The position numbers and the translations under genes were made by a program. Below, one piece after another: positions 1 through 7,634 of a stretch of 55,683 nt of DNA. The notes under the pieces are model-generated. The model saw only the letters and a list, made by a program, of their open reading frames with translations, had not been told where the DNA came from and did not search any database. Positions within the stretch are counted from its first letter, which is position 1. Each line of letters starts with the position of its first letter. Source of the DNA: Streptomyces lycii (GTDB lineage: Bacteria; Actinomycetota; Actinomycetes; Streptomycetales; Streptomycetaceae); NCBI RefSeq assembly GCF_009735685.1, contig NZ_WHPN01000157.1, positions 1 through 55,683 of the forward strand, given 5' to 3'.

Positions 1-709
1 CGACGGCCGCCTCCATGGCGGGCAGCAGGGCGCGCAGCCGGGGGAGCGCGGTGGCCGTGAGGGAGCCGGCCGTGTGCCGGCCGGTGTTGGAGACCACGCT
101 CACGCCGCAGATCCGGCGCCCGCCGGGATCCCGTACCGGCACGGCCACGGCGATCAGGCCCTGCTCCATCCGCTGGTCGTCCACGGCCCACTCGGGGGCG
201 TCCCGCCCGAGGACCATCCCGGCGGCGCAGCGGTCGGCGGGCAGCAGGTCGCCGATGCGGAAGACGGGCGTCATGGCGCGGCGGCGGATGACCTGGGTGA
301 CGAAGCGGACCCCGGTGCCGTCCGGGACGGCGACCGAGACCGACTCGTCCAGCTCGTCGGCGAGCCGCTCGGCGAACGGCTCCAGCGCGTCGGCGATCCC
401 GCAGCCCGCGAGATAGGCATTGCCGAACGCCAGCAGCCGCGGCGTGATCTCGACGTCCCGGCCCGCGGCGCGCAGCAGGTCCAGCCGGACGAGCGTGCCG
501 ACGACACGGTCGACGGTGGCCCGGGCCAGGCCGGTGGCGTGCACCAGGTCGCTCGGGCGCAGCCGGTGGCAGCCGGGCCGGGCCATCGCGCGCAGCACGG
601 TCAGCCCCCGGACGAGCGGGCCGACCACGGGGGCCTCCCCGCCGGGCGGATCCGGCCCGCGGGCCGGTCCGGTCGCCGCGGTCTGCCGGTCGTCGCTGAT
701 CTCGCCCAT
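1..709 (-). CDS. pcaR: IclR-family transcriptional regulator (PcaR-like), 3' end outside window
   Basis: The frame is open from an ATG at 709 leftwards past the window edge, giving 236 visible residues. An N-terminal winged helix-turn-helix lies at about residues 28-85 (including LARATVDRVVGTLVRLDLL), followed by the start of an IclR effector-binding domain (SVSVAVPDG, FRIGDLLPADRCAAGM, GVSVVSNTGRH). A GGGAG ribosome site lies just upstream. It is divergent from the pca operon with about 150 bp between them, and this arrangement with a dyad in the gap suggests it controls the operon, probably answering to protocatechuate or 3-oxoadipate. The family assignment rests on the visible domains; the role in pca control is inferred from position. 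The last residues of the effector domain cannot be seen. Confidence 0.82.
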   Translation of the reverse strand, partial: MGEISDDRQTAATGPARGPDPPGGEAPVVGPLVRGLTVLRAMARPGCHRLRPSDLVHATGLARATVDRVVGTLVRLDLLRAAGRDVEITPRLLAFGNAYLAGCGIADALEPFAERLADELDESVSVAVPDGTGVRFVTQVIRRRAMTPVFRIGDLLPADRCAAGMVLGRDAPEWAVDDQRMEQGLIAVAVPVRDPGGRRICGVSVVSNTGRHTAGSLTATALPRLRALLPAMEAAV

Positions 710-778
710 GGTGCTCCCTCGGCGTCGGGTGGTGCCGGAAGCCCTGGTCCGGGAGCTGCCGGGAGTGTGCGGGGACCG

Positions 779-837
779 TTGACAGCCGCGCCGGGGAGGC
801 GCAGACTCAGCCCCGCCAGATTATGAACGATAGTTCA
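779..837 (+). promoter_or_regulatory. pca operon promoter with dyad operator candidate
   Basis: A perfect -35 hexamer TTGACA lies at 779-784, and 17 bp later is CAGACT (802-807), which keeps the A and final T of a -10 box. Downstream at 824-837 is TGAACGATAGTTCA, a 5-bp inverted repeat (TGAAC/GTTCA) around GATA, in an AT-rich island in otherwise GC-rich DNA. It lies between the divergent IclR-type regulator and pcaI, so it is the best operator candidate for that regulator. The sequence elements are seen; their function is inferred. Confidence 0.55.
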
Positions 838-859
838 CCCCGCGAACAAGTGAGAGGGC

Positions 860-1678
860 ATGGCAGAAATCCGCACCCTGCACGACGCCGTCGCCGAACT
901 GGTCCACGACGGCGACACGGTGGCCATGGAGGGCTTCACCCACCTGATCCCGTTCGCGGCCGCGCACGAGATCATCCGGCAGGGCATCACCGATCTCACC
1001 CTCGTCCGGATGACACCGGACGTCATCTACGACCAGCTCATCGGCGCCGGCCTGGTGAAGAAGCTGGTCTTCTCCTGGGGCGGCAACCCCGGCGTCGGCT
1101 CCCTGCACCGCTTCCGCGACGCCGTCGAGAACGGCTGGCCGCGCCCCCTCGAGATCGACGAGCACAGCCACGCCGGCATGGCCAACCGCTATGTCGCCGG
1201 TGCCTCCGGCCTGCCGTTCGCCGTGCTGCGCGGCTACCGGGGGAGCGACATCCCGGAGCGCACGGACACGGTCTCCACGGTGACCTGCCCGTTCACCGGC
1301 GAGGAGCTGGCCGCCGTGCGGGCGGTCAACCCGGACGTCACCGTCATCCACGCCCAGCAGGCCGACCACGACGGCAACGTCCAGCTGTGGGGCCTGACCG
1401 GGGTCCAGAAGGAGGCGGCGCTCGCCGCCCGGCGCGTCCTGGTCACCGTCGAGGAGATCGTCGACGAGCTGACGCCCCGGCCCACCGGTGTCGTCCTCCC
1501 CGGCTGGGCCGTCACCGCCGTCGCCCCGGCGCCGGACGGCGCCCACCCCTCGTATGCCGCCGGTTACTCCGTCCGCGACAACGCCTTCTACCAGGCGTGG
1601 GACCCGATCTCCCGGGACCGGGACGCCTTCCGGAAGTGGATCGAGGAACACGTGCACGACAGGAGCCAGGCCCGATGA
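860..1678 (+). CDS. pcaI: 3-oxoadipate CoA-transferase, alpha subunit
   Basis: A 272-residue subunit of the family I CoA-transferase that moves CoA from succinyl-CoA to 3-oxoadipate, the penultimate step of the beta-ketoadipate pathway. The glycine-rich N-terminal region (DGDTVAMEGFTHLIPFAAAHEIIRQG) and the VFSWGGNPGVGSLHRFRDA segment fit the glutaconate CoA-transferase/CatI-type alpha subunit. It is longer than the classical Pseudomonas PcaI of about 230 residues. The start at 860 follows a GAGAGG ribosome site. It is the first gene of the operon and overlaps pcaJ by ATGA. A related substrate such as glutaconate cannot be excluded from sequence alone, but the pca context makes 3-oxoadipate by far the likeliest. 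Confidence 0.92.
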   Translation: MAEIRTLHDAVAELVHDGDTVAMEGFTHLIPFAAAHEIIRQGITDLTLVRMTPDVIYDQLIGAGLVKKLVFSWGGNPGVGSLHRFRDAVENGWPRPLEIDEHSHAGMANRYVAGASGLPFAVLRGYRGSDIPERTDTVSTVTCPFTGEELAAVRAVNPDVTVIHAQQADHDGNVQLWGLTGVQKEAALAARRVLVTVEEIVDELTPRPTGVVLPGWAVTAVAPAPDGAHPSYAAGYSVRDNAFYQAWDPISRDRDAFRKWIEEHVHDRSQAR

Positions 1679-2466
1679 CCACCGCCCCGCGAGCCGCGGC
1701 CGCCACCGAGGTGACGCCCGACGAGCTGATGACCGTCAACGCCGCCCGCGCCCTGGCCGGCGCGCGCACCTGTTTCGTCGGCATCGGACTGCCCAGCACC
1801 GCGGCCAACCTCTCGCGGCGCACCGACAACCCGGACCTCGTCCTCGTCTACGAATCCGGCACGCTCGGCTCGAAGCCGACCCGGCTGCCGCTGTCCATCG
1901 GCGACGGCGAACTCGCCGACACCGCCGACGCGGTCGTCTCCGTCCCGGAGATCTTCAACTACTGGCTCCAGGCCGGCCGGATCGACGTCGGCTTCCTCGG
2001 CGCCGCGCAGACCGACCGCTACGCCAACATCAACACCACCGTCGTCGACCGCGGCCCCGGCCGCCCCGAGGGCCGGCTGCCCGGCGCGGGCGGCGCCCCC
2101 GAGATCGCCGCCAACTGCGGCCGGGTCCTGATGGTGCTCCGCCACTCCACCCGGAACTTCGTGGAGAAGCTCGACTTCACCACCACCGTCGGCCACGGCA
2201 GCGGCCCCGGTGACCGCGAACGGCTCGGGCTCCGCGGCCGCGGCCCGACGGCCGTCATCACCGACCTCGGCATCCTGCGGCCCGACCCGGAGACCGCGGA
2301 GCTCGTCCTGACCGAGGTCCACCCGGGCGTCACCACCGACCGGGTCCGGGCCGCCACCGGCTGGGAACTCCGGGTCGCGGACCGGGTGACGGCCACCGCG
2401 CCGCCCACGGAGGCGGAGATCACCGCCCTGCGGACGCTGAAGAACGCCGGAAGGAGTGCCGCATGA
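1675..2466 (+). CDS. pcaJ: 3-oxoadipate CoA-transferase, beta subunit
   Basis: A 263-residue beta subunit paired with PcaI. The conserved VYESGTLG segment near residue 60 carries the glutamate expected to form the glutamyl-CoA thioester intermediate. GFLGAAQTDRYANINTT is typical of the CatJ/glutaconate CoA-transferase branch rather than the shorter Pseudomonas PcaJ. The start ATG at 1675 lies inside the stop of pcaI (ATGA), and its own stop overlaps the pcaH start in the same way, so translation of the first three genes is probably coupled. The residues about 120-165, rich in arginine, proline and glycine, are less conserved-looking than the rest. Confidence 0.92.
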   Translation: MTTAPRAAAATEVTPDELMTVNAARALAGARTCFVGIGLPSTAANLSRRTDNPDLVLVYESGTLGSKPTRLPLSIGDGELADTADAVVSVPEIFNYWLQAGRIDVGFLGAAQTDRYANINTTVVDRGPGRPEGRLPGAGGAPEIAANCGRVLMVLRHSTRNFVEKLDFTTTVGHGSGPGDRERLGLRGRGPTAVITDLGILRPDPETAELVLTEVHPGVTTDRVRAATGWELRVADRVTATAPPTEAEITALRTLKNAGRSAA

Positions 2467-3302
2467 CCACCTCCCGCCCCGCCCCGGTGCCGGCCGCCGC
2501 GCAGCCGCCCGCCGCCGTGCCCGCCCAGGCCGCACCGCCGCTTCTCCAGTCCGACATCGACCGCGAGGTGGCCGAGCGGCAGGCGGCCTACGAGAAGGCC
2601 CGCGCGGCCGGGGCGCCCGTCGCCCACCATCCGCCGCGCGACTACCTCCCGTACCGCAGCAGCGCCCTGCGCCACCCGCGGCAGCCGCCGGCCGCGGTCA
2701 GCGGCGACCCGGACACGGCCGAGCTGCACGGCCCGGTCTTCGGTGCCACCGACGTCACCGAGCTGGACGCCGACCTGACCCGGCAGCACCAGGGCGAGCC
2801 GCTCGGCGAGCGCATCACCGTCACCGGCCGGGTGCTGGACCGCGACGGCCGCCCGGTGCGCGGCCAGCTCGTCGAGGTCTGGCAGGCCAACGCCTCCGGC
2901 CGCTACGCGCACCAGCGCGACCAGCACCCCGCGCCGCTCGACCCCAACTTCACCGGCGTCGGCCGCTGCCTCACCGACGACGACGGCACCTACACCTTCA
3001 CCACCGTGAAGCCCGGCGCCTATCCCTGGCGCAACCACCTGAACGCCTGGCGGCCCGCGCACATCCACTTCTCCTTCTTCGGCACCGCCTTCACCCAGCG
3101 GCTGGTGACGCAGATGTACTTCCCCGGCGACCCGCTCTTCCGGTACGACCCGATCCTCTCCTCCGTCACGGACACCTCCGCGCGGGAACGCCTCGTCGCC
3201 GCCTACGACCACGGACTGTCCAGTCCCGAGTGGTCCCTCGGCTACCGCTGGGACGTCGTCCTCGACGGACCGTCCGCCACCTGGATCGAGGAGGGCCGCT
3301 GA
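2463..3302 (+). CDS. pcaH: Protocatechuate 3,4-dioxygenase, beta subunit
   Basis: A 279-residue intradiol ring-cleavage subunit carrying the active-site non-heme Fe(III). The expected iron ligands are present in order: tyrosine in ASGRYAHQ, tyrosine in KPGAYPWRN, and two histidines in RPAHIHFSFFG. The N-terminal region with RDYLPYRSSALRHP is also typical of PcaH. With PcaG it opens protocatechuate to 3-carboxy-cis,cis-muconate. The length fits, with a proline/alanine-rich N-terminal extension of about 30 residues. It overlaps pcaJ by 4 bp and pcaG by 1 bp. Confidence 0.95.
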   Translation: MTTSRPAPVPAAAQPPAAVPAQAAPPLLQSDIDREVAERQAAYEKARAAGAPVAHHPPRDYLPYRSSALRHPRQPPAAVSGDPDTAELHGPVFGATDVTELDADLTRQHQGEPLGERITVTGRVLDRDGRPVRGQLVEVWQANASGRYAHQRDQHPAPLDPNFTGVGRCLTDDDGTYTFTTVKPGAYPWRNHLNAWRPAHIHFSFFGTAFTQRLVTQMYFPGDPLFRYDPILSSVTDTSARERLVAAYDHGLSSPEWSLGYRWDVVLDGPSATWIEEGR

Positions 3303-3877
3303 TGACCGCGACACCCCCGCTGCCGCCCACCCCGTCGCAGACCGTGGGCCCCTTCTACGGCTACGCGCTGCCGTTCGCCGGCGGTGGCGACGTGGCGCCG
3401 GCCGGGCACCCCGACACCATCACCGTCCACGGCCGGGTGTTCGACGGCGCCGGTGCTCCCGTGCCCGACGCGCTGCTGGAGTTCTGGCAGGCCGGACCGG
3501 ACGGCTCGCTCGCCGGCGCCCCCGGTTCGCTGCGCCGCGACCCCGTCACCGGCGCGGTCGTCGGACGCGACGGTGTGGAGTTCACCGGCTTCGCCCGGGT
3601 CCCCACCGACGCGGACGGCCACTACGCGCTGCGGACCCTGCCGCCCGGCGGCGACGCGCCGTACCTGTCGGTGTGCGTCTTCGCGCGCGGGCTGATGCAC
3701 CATCTGTTCACCCGGGCCTATCTCCGGGAGGACGCCGGGGACGCGCTGCTGGCCGGACTTGAGCCCGGGCGCCGCGCGACCCTGATCGCCGCCGCCGAAC
3801 CCGGACGGCACCGCACGTACCGCTTCGACATCCGCCTCCAGGGCGACGAGGAGACGGTCTTCCTTGAGTACGTCTGA
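3302..3877 (+). CDS. pcaG: Protocatechuate 3,4-dioxygenase, alpha subunit
   Basis: A 191-residue intradiol dioxygenase alpha subunit. It has the start typical of PcaG (PTPSQTVGPFYGYALPF), the strand VPDALLEFWQAGPDGS homologous to the PcaH core, and APYLSVCVFARGLMHHLFTRAYL near the C-terminus. It lacks the full set of iron ligands, as expected, because catalytic iron sits in PcaH while the alpha subunit shapes the substrate pocket. The start overlaps the pcaH stop (TGATG), and its last 14 bases overlap the start of pcaB. Confidence 0.95.
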   Translation: MTATPPLPPTPSQTVGPFYGYALPFAGGGDVAPAGHPDTITVHGRVFDGAGAPVPDALLEFWQAGPDGSLAGAPGSLRRDPVTGAVVGRDGVEFTGFARVPTDADGHYALRTLPPGGDAPYLSVCVFARGLMHHLFTRAYLREDAGDALLAGLEPGRRATLIAAAEPGRHRTYRFDIRLQGDEETVFLEYV

Positions 3878-5462
3878 CCCCGCGGACCGGCCCGCGGACC
3901 CGCCCGCGGCGACGGGCGAGCGCTCCGCCGAGGACACCGGGCTGCTCTCCCCGGTACGCGCCGGGACCGCCGTCGAGGCGGCGACCGGCGACCGCGCCTG
4001 GCTGGCCGCCATGCTCGACGCGGAGGCCGCGCTCACCCGCGCGCAGGCCGCGCTCGGACTGGCGCCGCGCGCGGCGGCGGAGAGCGTGGGCCGGGCGGCC
4101 CGCGAGGGCGCCTTCGACGCCCGGGACCTGGCCGTCCGCGCCCGGGCGGGCGGCAACCCCGTCATCCCGCTGGTCCGTGACCTGACCGACGCGGTGGGCC
4201 GGGCGGACCCCGGCGCGGCCCCGTACGTGCACCGGGGCGCCACCAGCCAGGACATCCTGGACACCGCCTCCATGCTGGTGGCCTCCCGTGCCCTGCCGGT
4301 GATCCTGGCCGACCTGGTACGCGCCGCCGACGCCCTCGGCCGGCTCGCCGCCAGGCACCGGGACACCCCGATGCCCGGCCGCACCCTCACCCAGCACGCC
4401 GTTCCCACCACCTTCGGCCTCAAGGCCGCGGGCTGGCGCTCACTGCTGCTGGACGCCCACGACCGGCTGGCGGCCGTGCTGGCGGACGGCCTCCCCGCGC
4501 AACTCGGCGGCGCCGCGGGCACCCTGGCCGCGTTCGGCGCGTACGCGGCGGCCGAGGGCGACGGTGGCGGTGGCGGCGGTGACCGGTACAGCGGCCGTGA
4601 TCACGCCGACGCCGACGGCGTACCGGACGGTCCGCCCGGCCCGGACGGCCCCGCCGCCCGGGCCGGTACGGCCCCCACGGGCGGCCCCGGCACACGGCTC
4701 GTGTCCCGGTTCGCCCGCGAACTCGGCCTCGCCGAGCCCGAGCTGCCCTGGCACACGCTGCGCACCCCGGTCGCCGACCTCGGCTCGGCCCTGGCCTTCG
4801 CCGCCGGGGCACTCGGCAAGCTCGCGGCCGATGTCCTCGTGCTCTCCCGCACGGAGGCCGGGGAGGTCGCCGAGGGCACCGGCGGCGGCTCCTCCGCGAT
4901 GCCGCACAAGGCCAACCCCGCCCGCGCCGTGCTCATCGCCTCCGCCGCCCGGCAGGTCCCCGCGCACGCCGCCGTCCTGTGCGGGGCGCTCGCCGCCGAG
5001 GACGAGCGGCCCGGCGGCGCCTGGCACGCCGAGTGGCAGCCGCTGCGGGAGGCGCTGCGCCTCACCGGCGGCGCCGCCGAAGCCGCCGCCGGACTCGCCG
5101 AGGGCCTCCGCGTCCGGCCCGCGCGGATGCGGGCGAACCTCGGCCTCACCGGCGGCCTCGTCGTGTCCGAACGGCTCGCCGTCGAACTCGCCCCGCTGCT
5201 CGGCCGGGAGCGGGCGAAACGGCTGCTCGCGGACGCGGCCCGGCAGGTCGCCGAGGAGGGCGCCGAGCTGCGCCGGGCGCTGTACGCCGAGCCGGAGGTG
5301 CGGGAGGCGCTGACCGAGGAGCGGCTGCGGGAACTCACCGACCCCGCCCGGTACACCGGCGAGGCCGCCGGGCTGACGGACCGGGCACTGCGCCGTACCC
5401 CGGCCCCCGCGGCACCGCGTCCGCACACCCCTCCGCCCCCGGCCCGCCAGGAGAGAGCATGA
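3864..5462 (+). CDS. pcaB: 3-carboxy-cis,cis-muconate cycloisomerase with Gly/Asp-rich insertion
   Basis: A 532-residue member of the aspartase/fumarase superfamily that lactonises 3-carboxymuconate to 4-carboxymuconolactone. The superfamily signature GSSAMPHKANPARAVL is present near residue 340, and VHRGATSQDILDTASML and MPGRTLTQHAVPTTFG mark the N-terminal domain. The start is a TTG at 3864 inside the end of pcaG; no better start is visible without losing conserved sequence. It is longer than the usual roughly 450 residues because residues about 230-275 form a low-complexity insertion (GDGGGGGGD, then Pro/Ala/Gly-rich) and the C-terminus has a proline-rich tail. The insertion is in frame and falls at a position where the core motifs on both sides are intact. 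Confidence 0.92.
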   Translation: MSTSDPADRPADPPAATGERSAEDTGLLSPVRAGTAVEAATGDRAWLAAMLDAEAALTRAQAALGLAPRAAAESVGRAAREGAFDARDLAVRARAGGNPVIPLVRDLTDAVGRADPGAAPYVHRGATSQDILDTASMLVASRALPVILADLVRAADALGRLAARHRDTPMPGRTLTQHAVPTTFGLKAAGWRSLLLDAHDRLAAVLADGLPAQLGGAAGTLAAFGAYAAAEGDGGGGGGDRYSGRDHADADGVPDGPPGPDGPAARAGTAPTGGPGTRLVSRFARELGLAEPELPWHTLRTPVADLGSALAFAAGALGKLAADVLVLSRTEAGEVAEGTGGGSSAMPHKANPARAVLIASAARQVPAHAAVLCGALAAEDERPGGAWHAEWQPLREALRLTGGAAEAAAGLAEGLRVRPARMRANLGLTGGLVVSERLAVELAPLLGRERAKRLLADAARQVAEEGAELRRALYAEPEVREALTEERLRELTDPARYTGEAAGLTDRALRRTPAPAAPRPHTPPPPARQERA

Positions 5463-6280
5463 CCGCGCCCCGGGCACCGCACCACCGGCTCGACGGGCCG
5501 GAGTCGGCGCCGCCGCTGATACTCGGCCCGTCGCTCGGCACCTCGCTCGCCGTCTGGCAGCCCCAGCTCCCCGGACTGACACGCGGCCACCGGGTGCTGC
5601 GCTGGGACCTGCCGGGGCACGGCGGGAGCCCGGCGGACCTGCTGCCGGGCGAGGAGGCCACGGTCGGCCGCCTCGCCGGGCTGGTGCTCGCCGCCGCCGA
5701 CCGGCAGGGCTGGGACCGTTTCGGATACGCCGGGATCTCCCTCGGCGGCGCGGTCGGCGCGTATCTCGCCGCACACCACCCCGAACGCGTCGAGGCACTG
5801 GCGGTGGTCTGTTCCTCGGCCCGTTTCGGCGAGCCCTCCGGCTGGCACGACCGGGCCCGGCTCGTCCGCGAACGGGGCACCGCGCCCCTGCTGGAAACAG
5901 CTCCCGGCCGCTGGTTCGCCGACCCCGCCGCCACCGCCCGGACCCCCTGGGGTGCCACCGTGCTCGACGACCTCGCCGAGACCGACCCGCGCGGCTACGC
6001 GGCCTGCTGCGAGGCGCTCGCCGGTTACGACCTCCGGGACCGGCTCGCCGGCATCGCGGCCCCGACCCTCGTCGTCGCGGGCCGGGACGACCCGGCGACC
6101 CCGCCGCCGCACGCGCGCGAACTGGCCGACGGCATCCCCGGCGCCGACCTCCTCGAACTCGCCCGGGCCGCGCACCTGGCGGGCATCGAACGGCCCGCCG
6201 CCGTGACCGCGGCCCTGGCCGCCCACTTCGCACCCGCCCCCGCGGCGGACCCCCGTCCCACAGACCCGAGAGGCAACTGA
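5459..6280 (+). CDS. pcaD: 3-oxoadipate enol-lactonase
   Basis: A 273-residue alpha/beta hydrolase that hydrolyses 3-oxoadipate enol-lactone to 3-oxoadipate. The oxyanion region LGPSLGTSLAVW is near the N-terminus. The nucleophile elbow GISLGG is near residue 96, the acid aspartate is in AGRDDPATPP and the catalytic histidine in RAAHLAGIERP. The length is that of a single-domain PcaD: there is no C-terminal carboxymuconolactone decarboxylase domain like the one fused in the PcaL proteins of some actinomycetes. The start (ATG 5459) overlaps the pcaB stop as ATGA and the stop overlaps the pobA start. Confidence 0.92.
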   Translation: MTAPRAPHHRLDGPESAPPLILGPSLGTSLAVWQPQLPGLTRGHRVLRWDLPGHGGSPADLLPGEEATVGRLAGLVLAAADRQGWDRFGYAGISLGGAVGAYLAAHHPERVEALAVVCSSARFGEPSGWHDRARLVRERGTAPLLETAPGRWFADPAATARTPWGATVLDDLAETDPRGYAACCEALAGYDLRDRLAGIAAPTLVVAGRDDPATPPPHARELADGIPGADLLELARAAHLAGIERPAAVTAALAAHFAPAPAADPRPTDPRGN

Positions 6281-7455
6281 TGCGTACCACGGTCGGCATC
6301 ATCGGCGGCGGGCCCGCCGGACTCCTGCTCGCGCGGCTGCTGCACCGCGCCGGCATCGACTCGGTCGTCCTGGAGAACCGCGACCGCGCCTACGTCGAAC
6401 AGCGGCAGCGCGCCGGCATCCTCGAACAGGGCACCGTGGACGCCCTGCGCGCCTGCGGAGCGGGCGCCCGCATGGACCGTGAGGGACTGGAACACCACGG
6501 CATCGAACTGCGCTTCGACCGCCGCGGCCACCGGATCGACTTCCCGGCGCTCACCGGCGGCCGCAGCGTCATGGTGTACGCGCAGACGGAGGTCGTGAAG
6601 GACCTCGTCGCGCTCCAGCTCGCCGAGGGCGGCCCGCTGCTGTTCGAGGCGCGGGCGCTGGCCGTGGAAGGGGCGGACACCGGCAGCCCCGTCGTCCGCT
6701 ACACGCACCGGGGCCGGGAGCAGACCCTCTCCTGCGACGTGGTCGTCGGCTGCGACGGCTTCCACGGCATCGCCCGGAGCGCGATACCCGAGGCGGCGCG
6801 CCGCACCTACGAGCGCACGTATCCGTACTCCTGGCTGGGCATCCTGGCCGACGTCCCGCCCTCCTGCGACGAGCTGATCTACGCGCACTCGCCGCGCGGT
6901 TTCGCCCTGCACAGCATGCGCACCCCGTCCGTCAGCCGGCTCTATCTCCAGGTGCCGAACGGCACCGATCCGGCCGACTGGTCCGAGGAGCGGATCTGGG
7001 AGGAACTGGACGCCCGGTTCGCCGTCGACACCGACTGGACACTGGAGCGCGGGCCCATCACGGCGAAGTCCGTCACACCGATGCGGAGCTGGGTCACCGA
7101 GCCGATGCGGCACGGCAGCCTCTTCCTCGCGGGCGACGCCGCGCACATCGTGCCGCCCACCGGCGCGAAGGGCCTCAATCTGGCCGTCTCGGACGTCGTC
7201 GTCCTCGCCCGGGCGCTCGAGCACCGGCAGCGGACGGGCTCGGCGGAGCTGCTCGACGCGTACTCCGACACCTGCCTGCGCCGGGTCTGGCGGGCCGAGC
7301 ACTTCTCGTACTTCATGACGACCGCGCTGCACACCGACCCGGAGCAGAGCGACTTCGACGGCCGGCTCCAGCTGGCCCAGCTGCACCGGATCGCCGACTC
7401 CACGGCCGCGGCCACCGAACTCGCCGAGAACTACACGGGGCTGCCCATCCGGTGA
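6280..7455 (+). CDS. pobA: 4-hydroxybenzoate 3-monooxygenase
   Basis: A 391-residue class A flavoprotein monooxygenase that hydroxylates 4-hydroxybenzoate to protocatechuate with NAD(P)H and O2, feeding the operon's dioxygenase. It has the N-terminal FAD motif GGGPAG, the DG motif VVGCDGFHG near residue 160 and the GD motif LFLAGDAAHIVPPTGAKGLN near residue 285. VENRDRAYVEQRQRAGILEQ-type sequence near residues 32-50 is characteristic of PobA. It is the last gene of the seven-gene operon and is followed by a strong hairpin. Confidence 0.95.
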   Translation: MRTTVGIIGGGPAGLLLARLLHRAGIDSVVLENRDRAYVEQRQRAGILEQGTVDALRACGAGARMDREGLEHHGIELRFDRRGHRIDFPALTGGRSVMVYAQTEVVKDLVALQLAEGGPLLFEARALAVEGADTGSPVVRYTHRGREQTLSCDVVVGCDGFHGIARSAIPEAARRTYERTYPYSWLGILADVPPSCDELIYAHSPRGFALHSMRTPSVSRLYLQVPNGTDPADWSEERIWEELDARFAVDTDWTLERGPITAKSVTPMRSWVTEPMRHGSLFLAGDAAHIVPPTGAKGLNLAVSDVVVLARALEHRQRTGSAELLDAYSDTCLRRVWRAEHFSYFMTTALHTDPEQSDFDGRLQLAQLHRIADSTAAATELAENYTGLPIR

Positions 7456-7585
7456 CACGCCGGACCGGCCGCCCCGGTCCGTCCCCGTTCCGCCTCGGTC
7501 CGTCCCGCCCCGTCCGGCGCCCCCGCCCCGGTCCGGCGCGTCCCGGTGCGGAATGTTCTGCTCCGGGATGTCCCGCCGCGCGGCG

Positions 7586-7619
7586 CCGCGGACCGGGCGG
7601 CGCGACGGCCGGTCCGCGG
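7586..7619. terminator. Bidirectional hairpin between pobA and the ROK regulator
   Basis: A perfect 11-bp inverted repeat, CCGCGGACCGG (7586-7596) and CCGGTCCGCGG (7609-7619), with a 12-nt loop, sits between two convergent genes. There is no T-tract, as is common in actinomycete terminators. The rest of 7456-7634 is low-complexity C/G-rich DNA with no gene that I can support. Confidence 0.65.
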
Positions 7620-7634
7620 CCTGTTCCGCCGGGC

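Noticed and set aside
5459..6280. PcaL-type fusion of PcaD and PcaC
   Set aside because: The 273-residue length and the ending directly after the catalytic histidine region leave no room for a decarboxylase domain.
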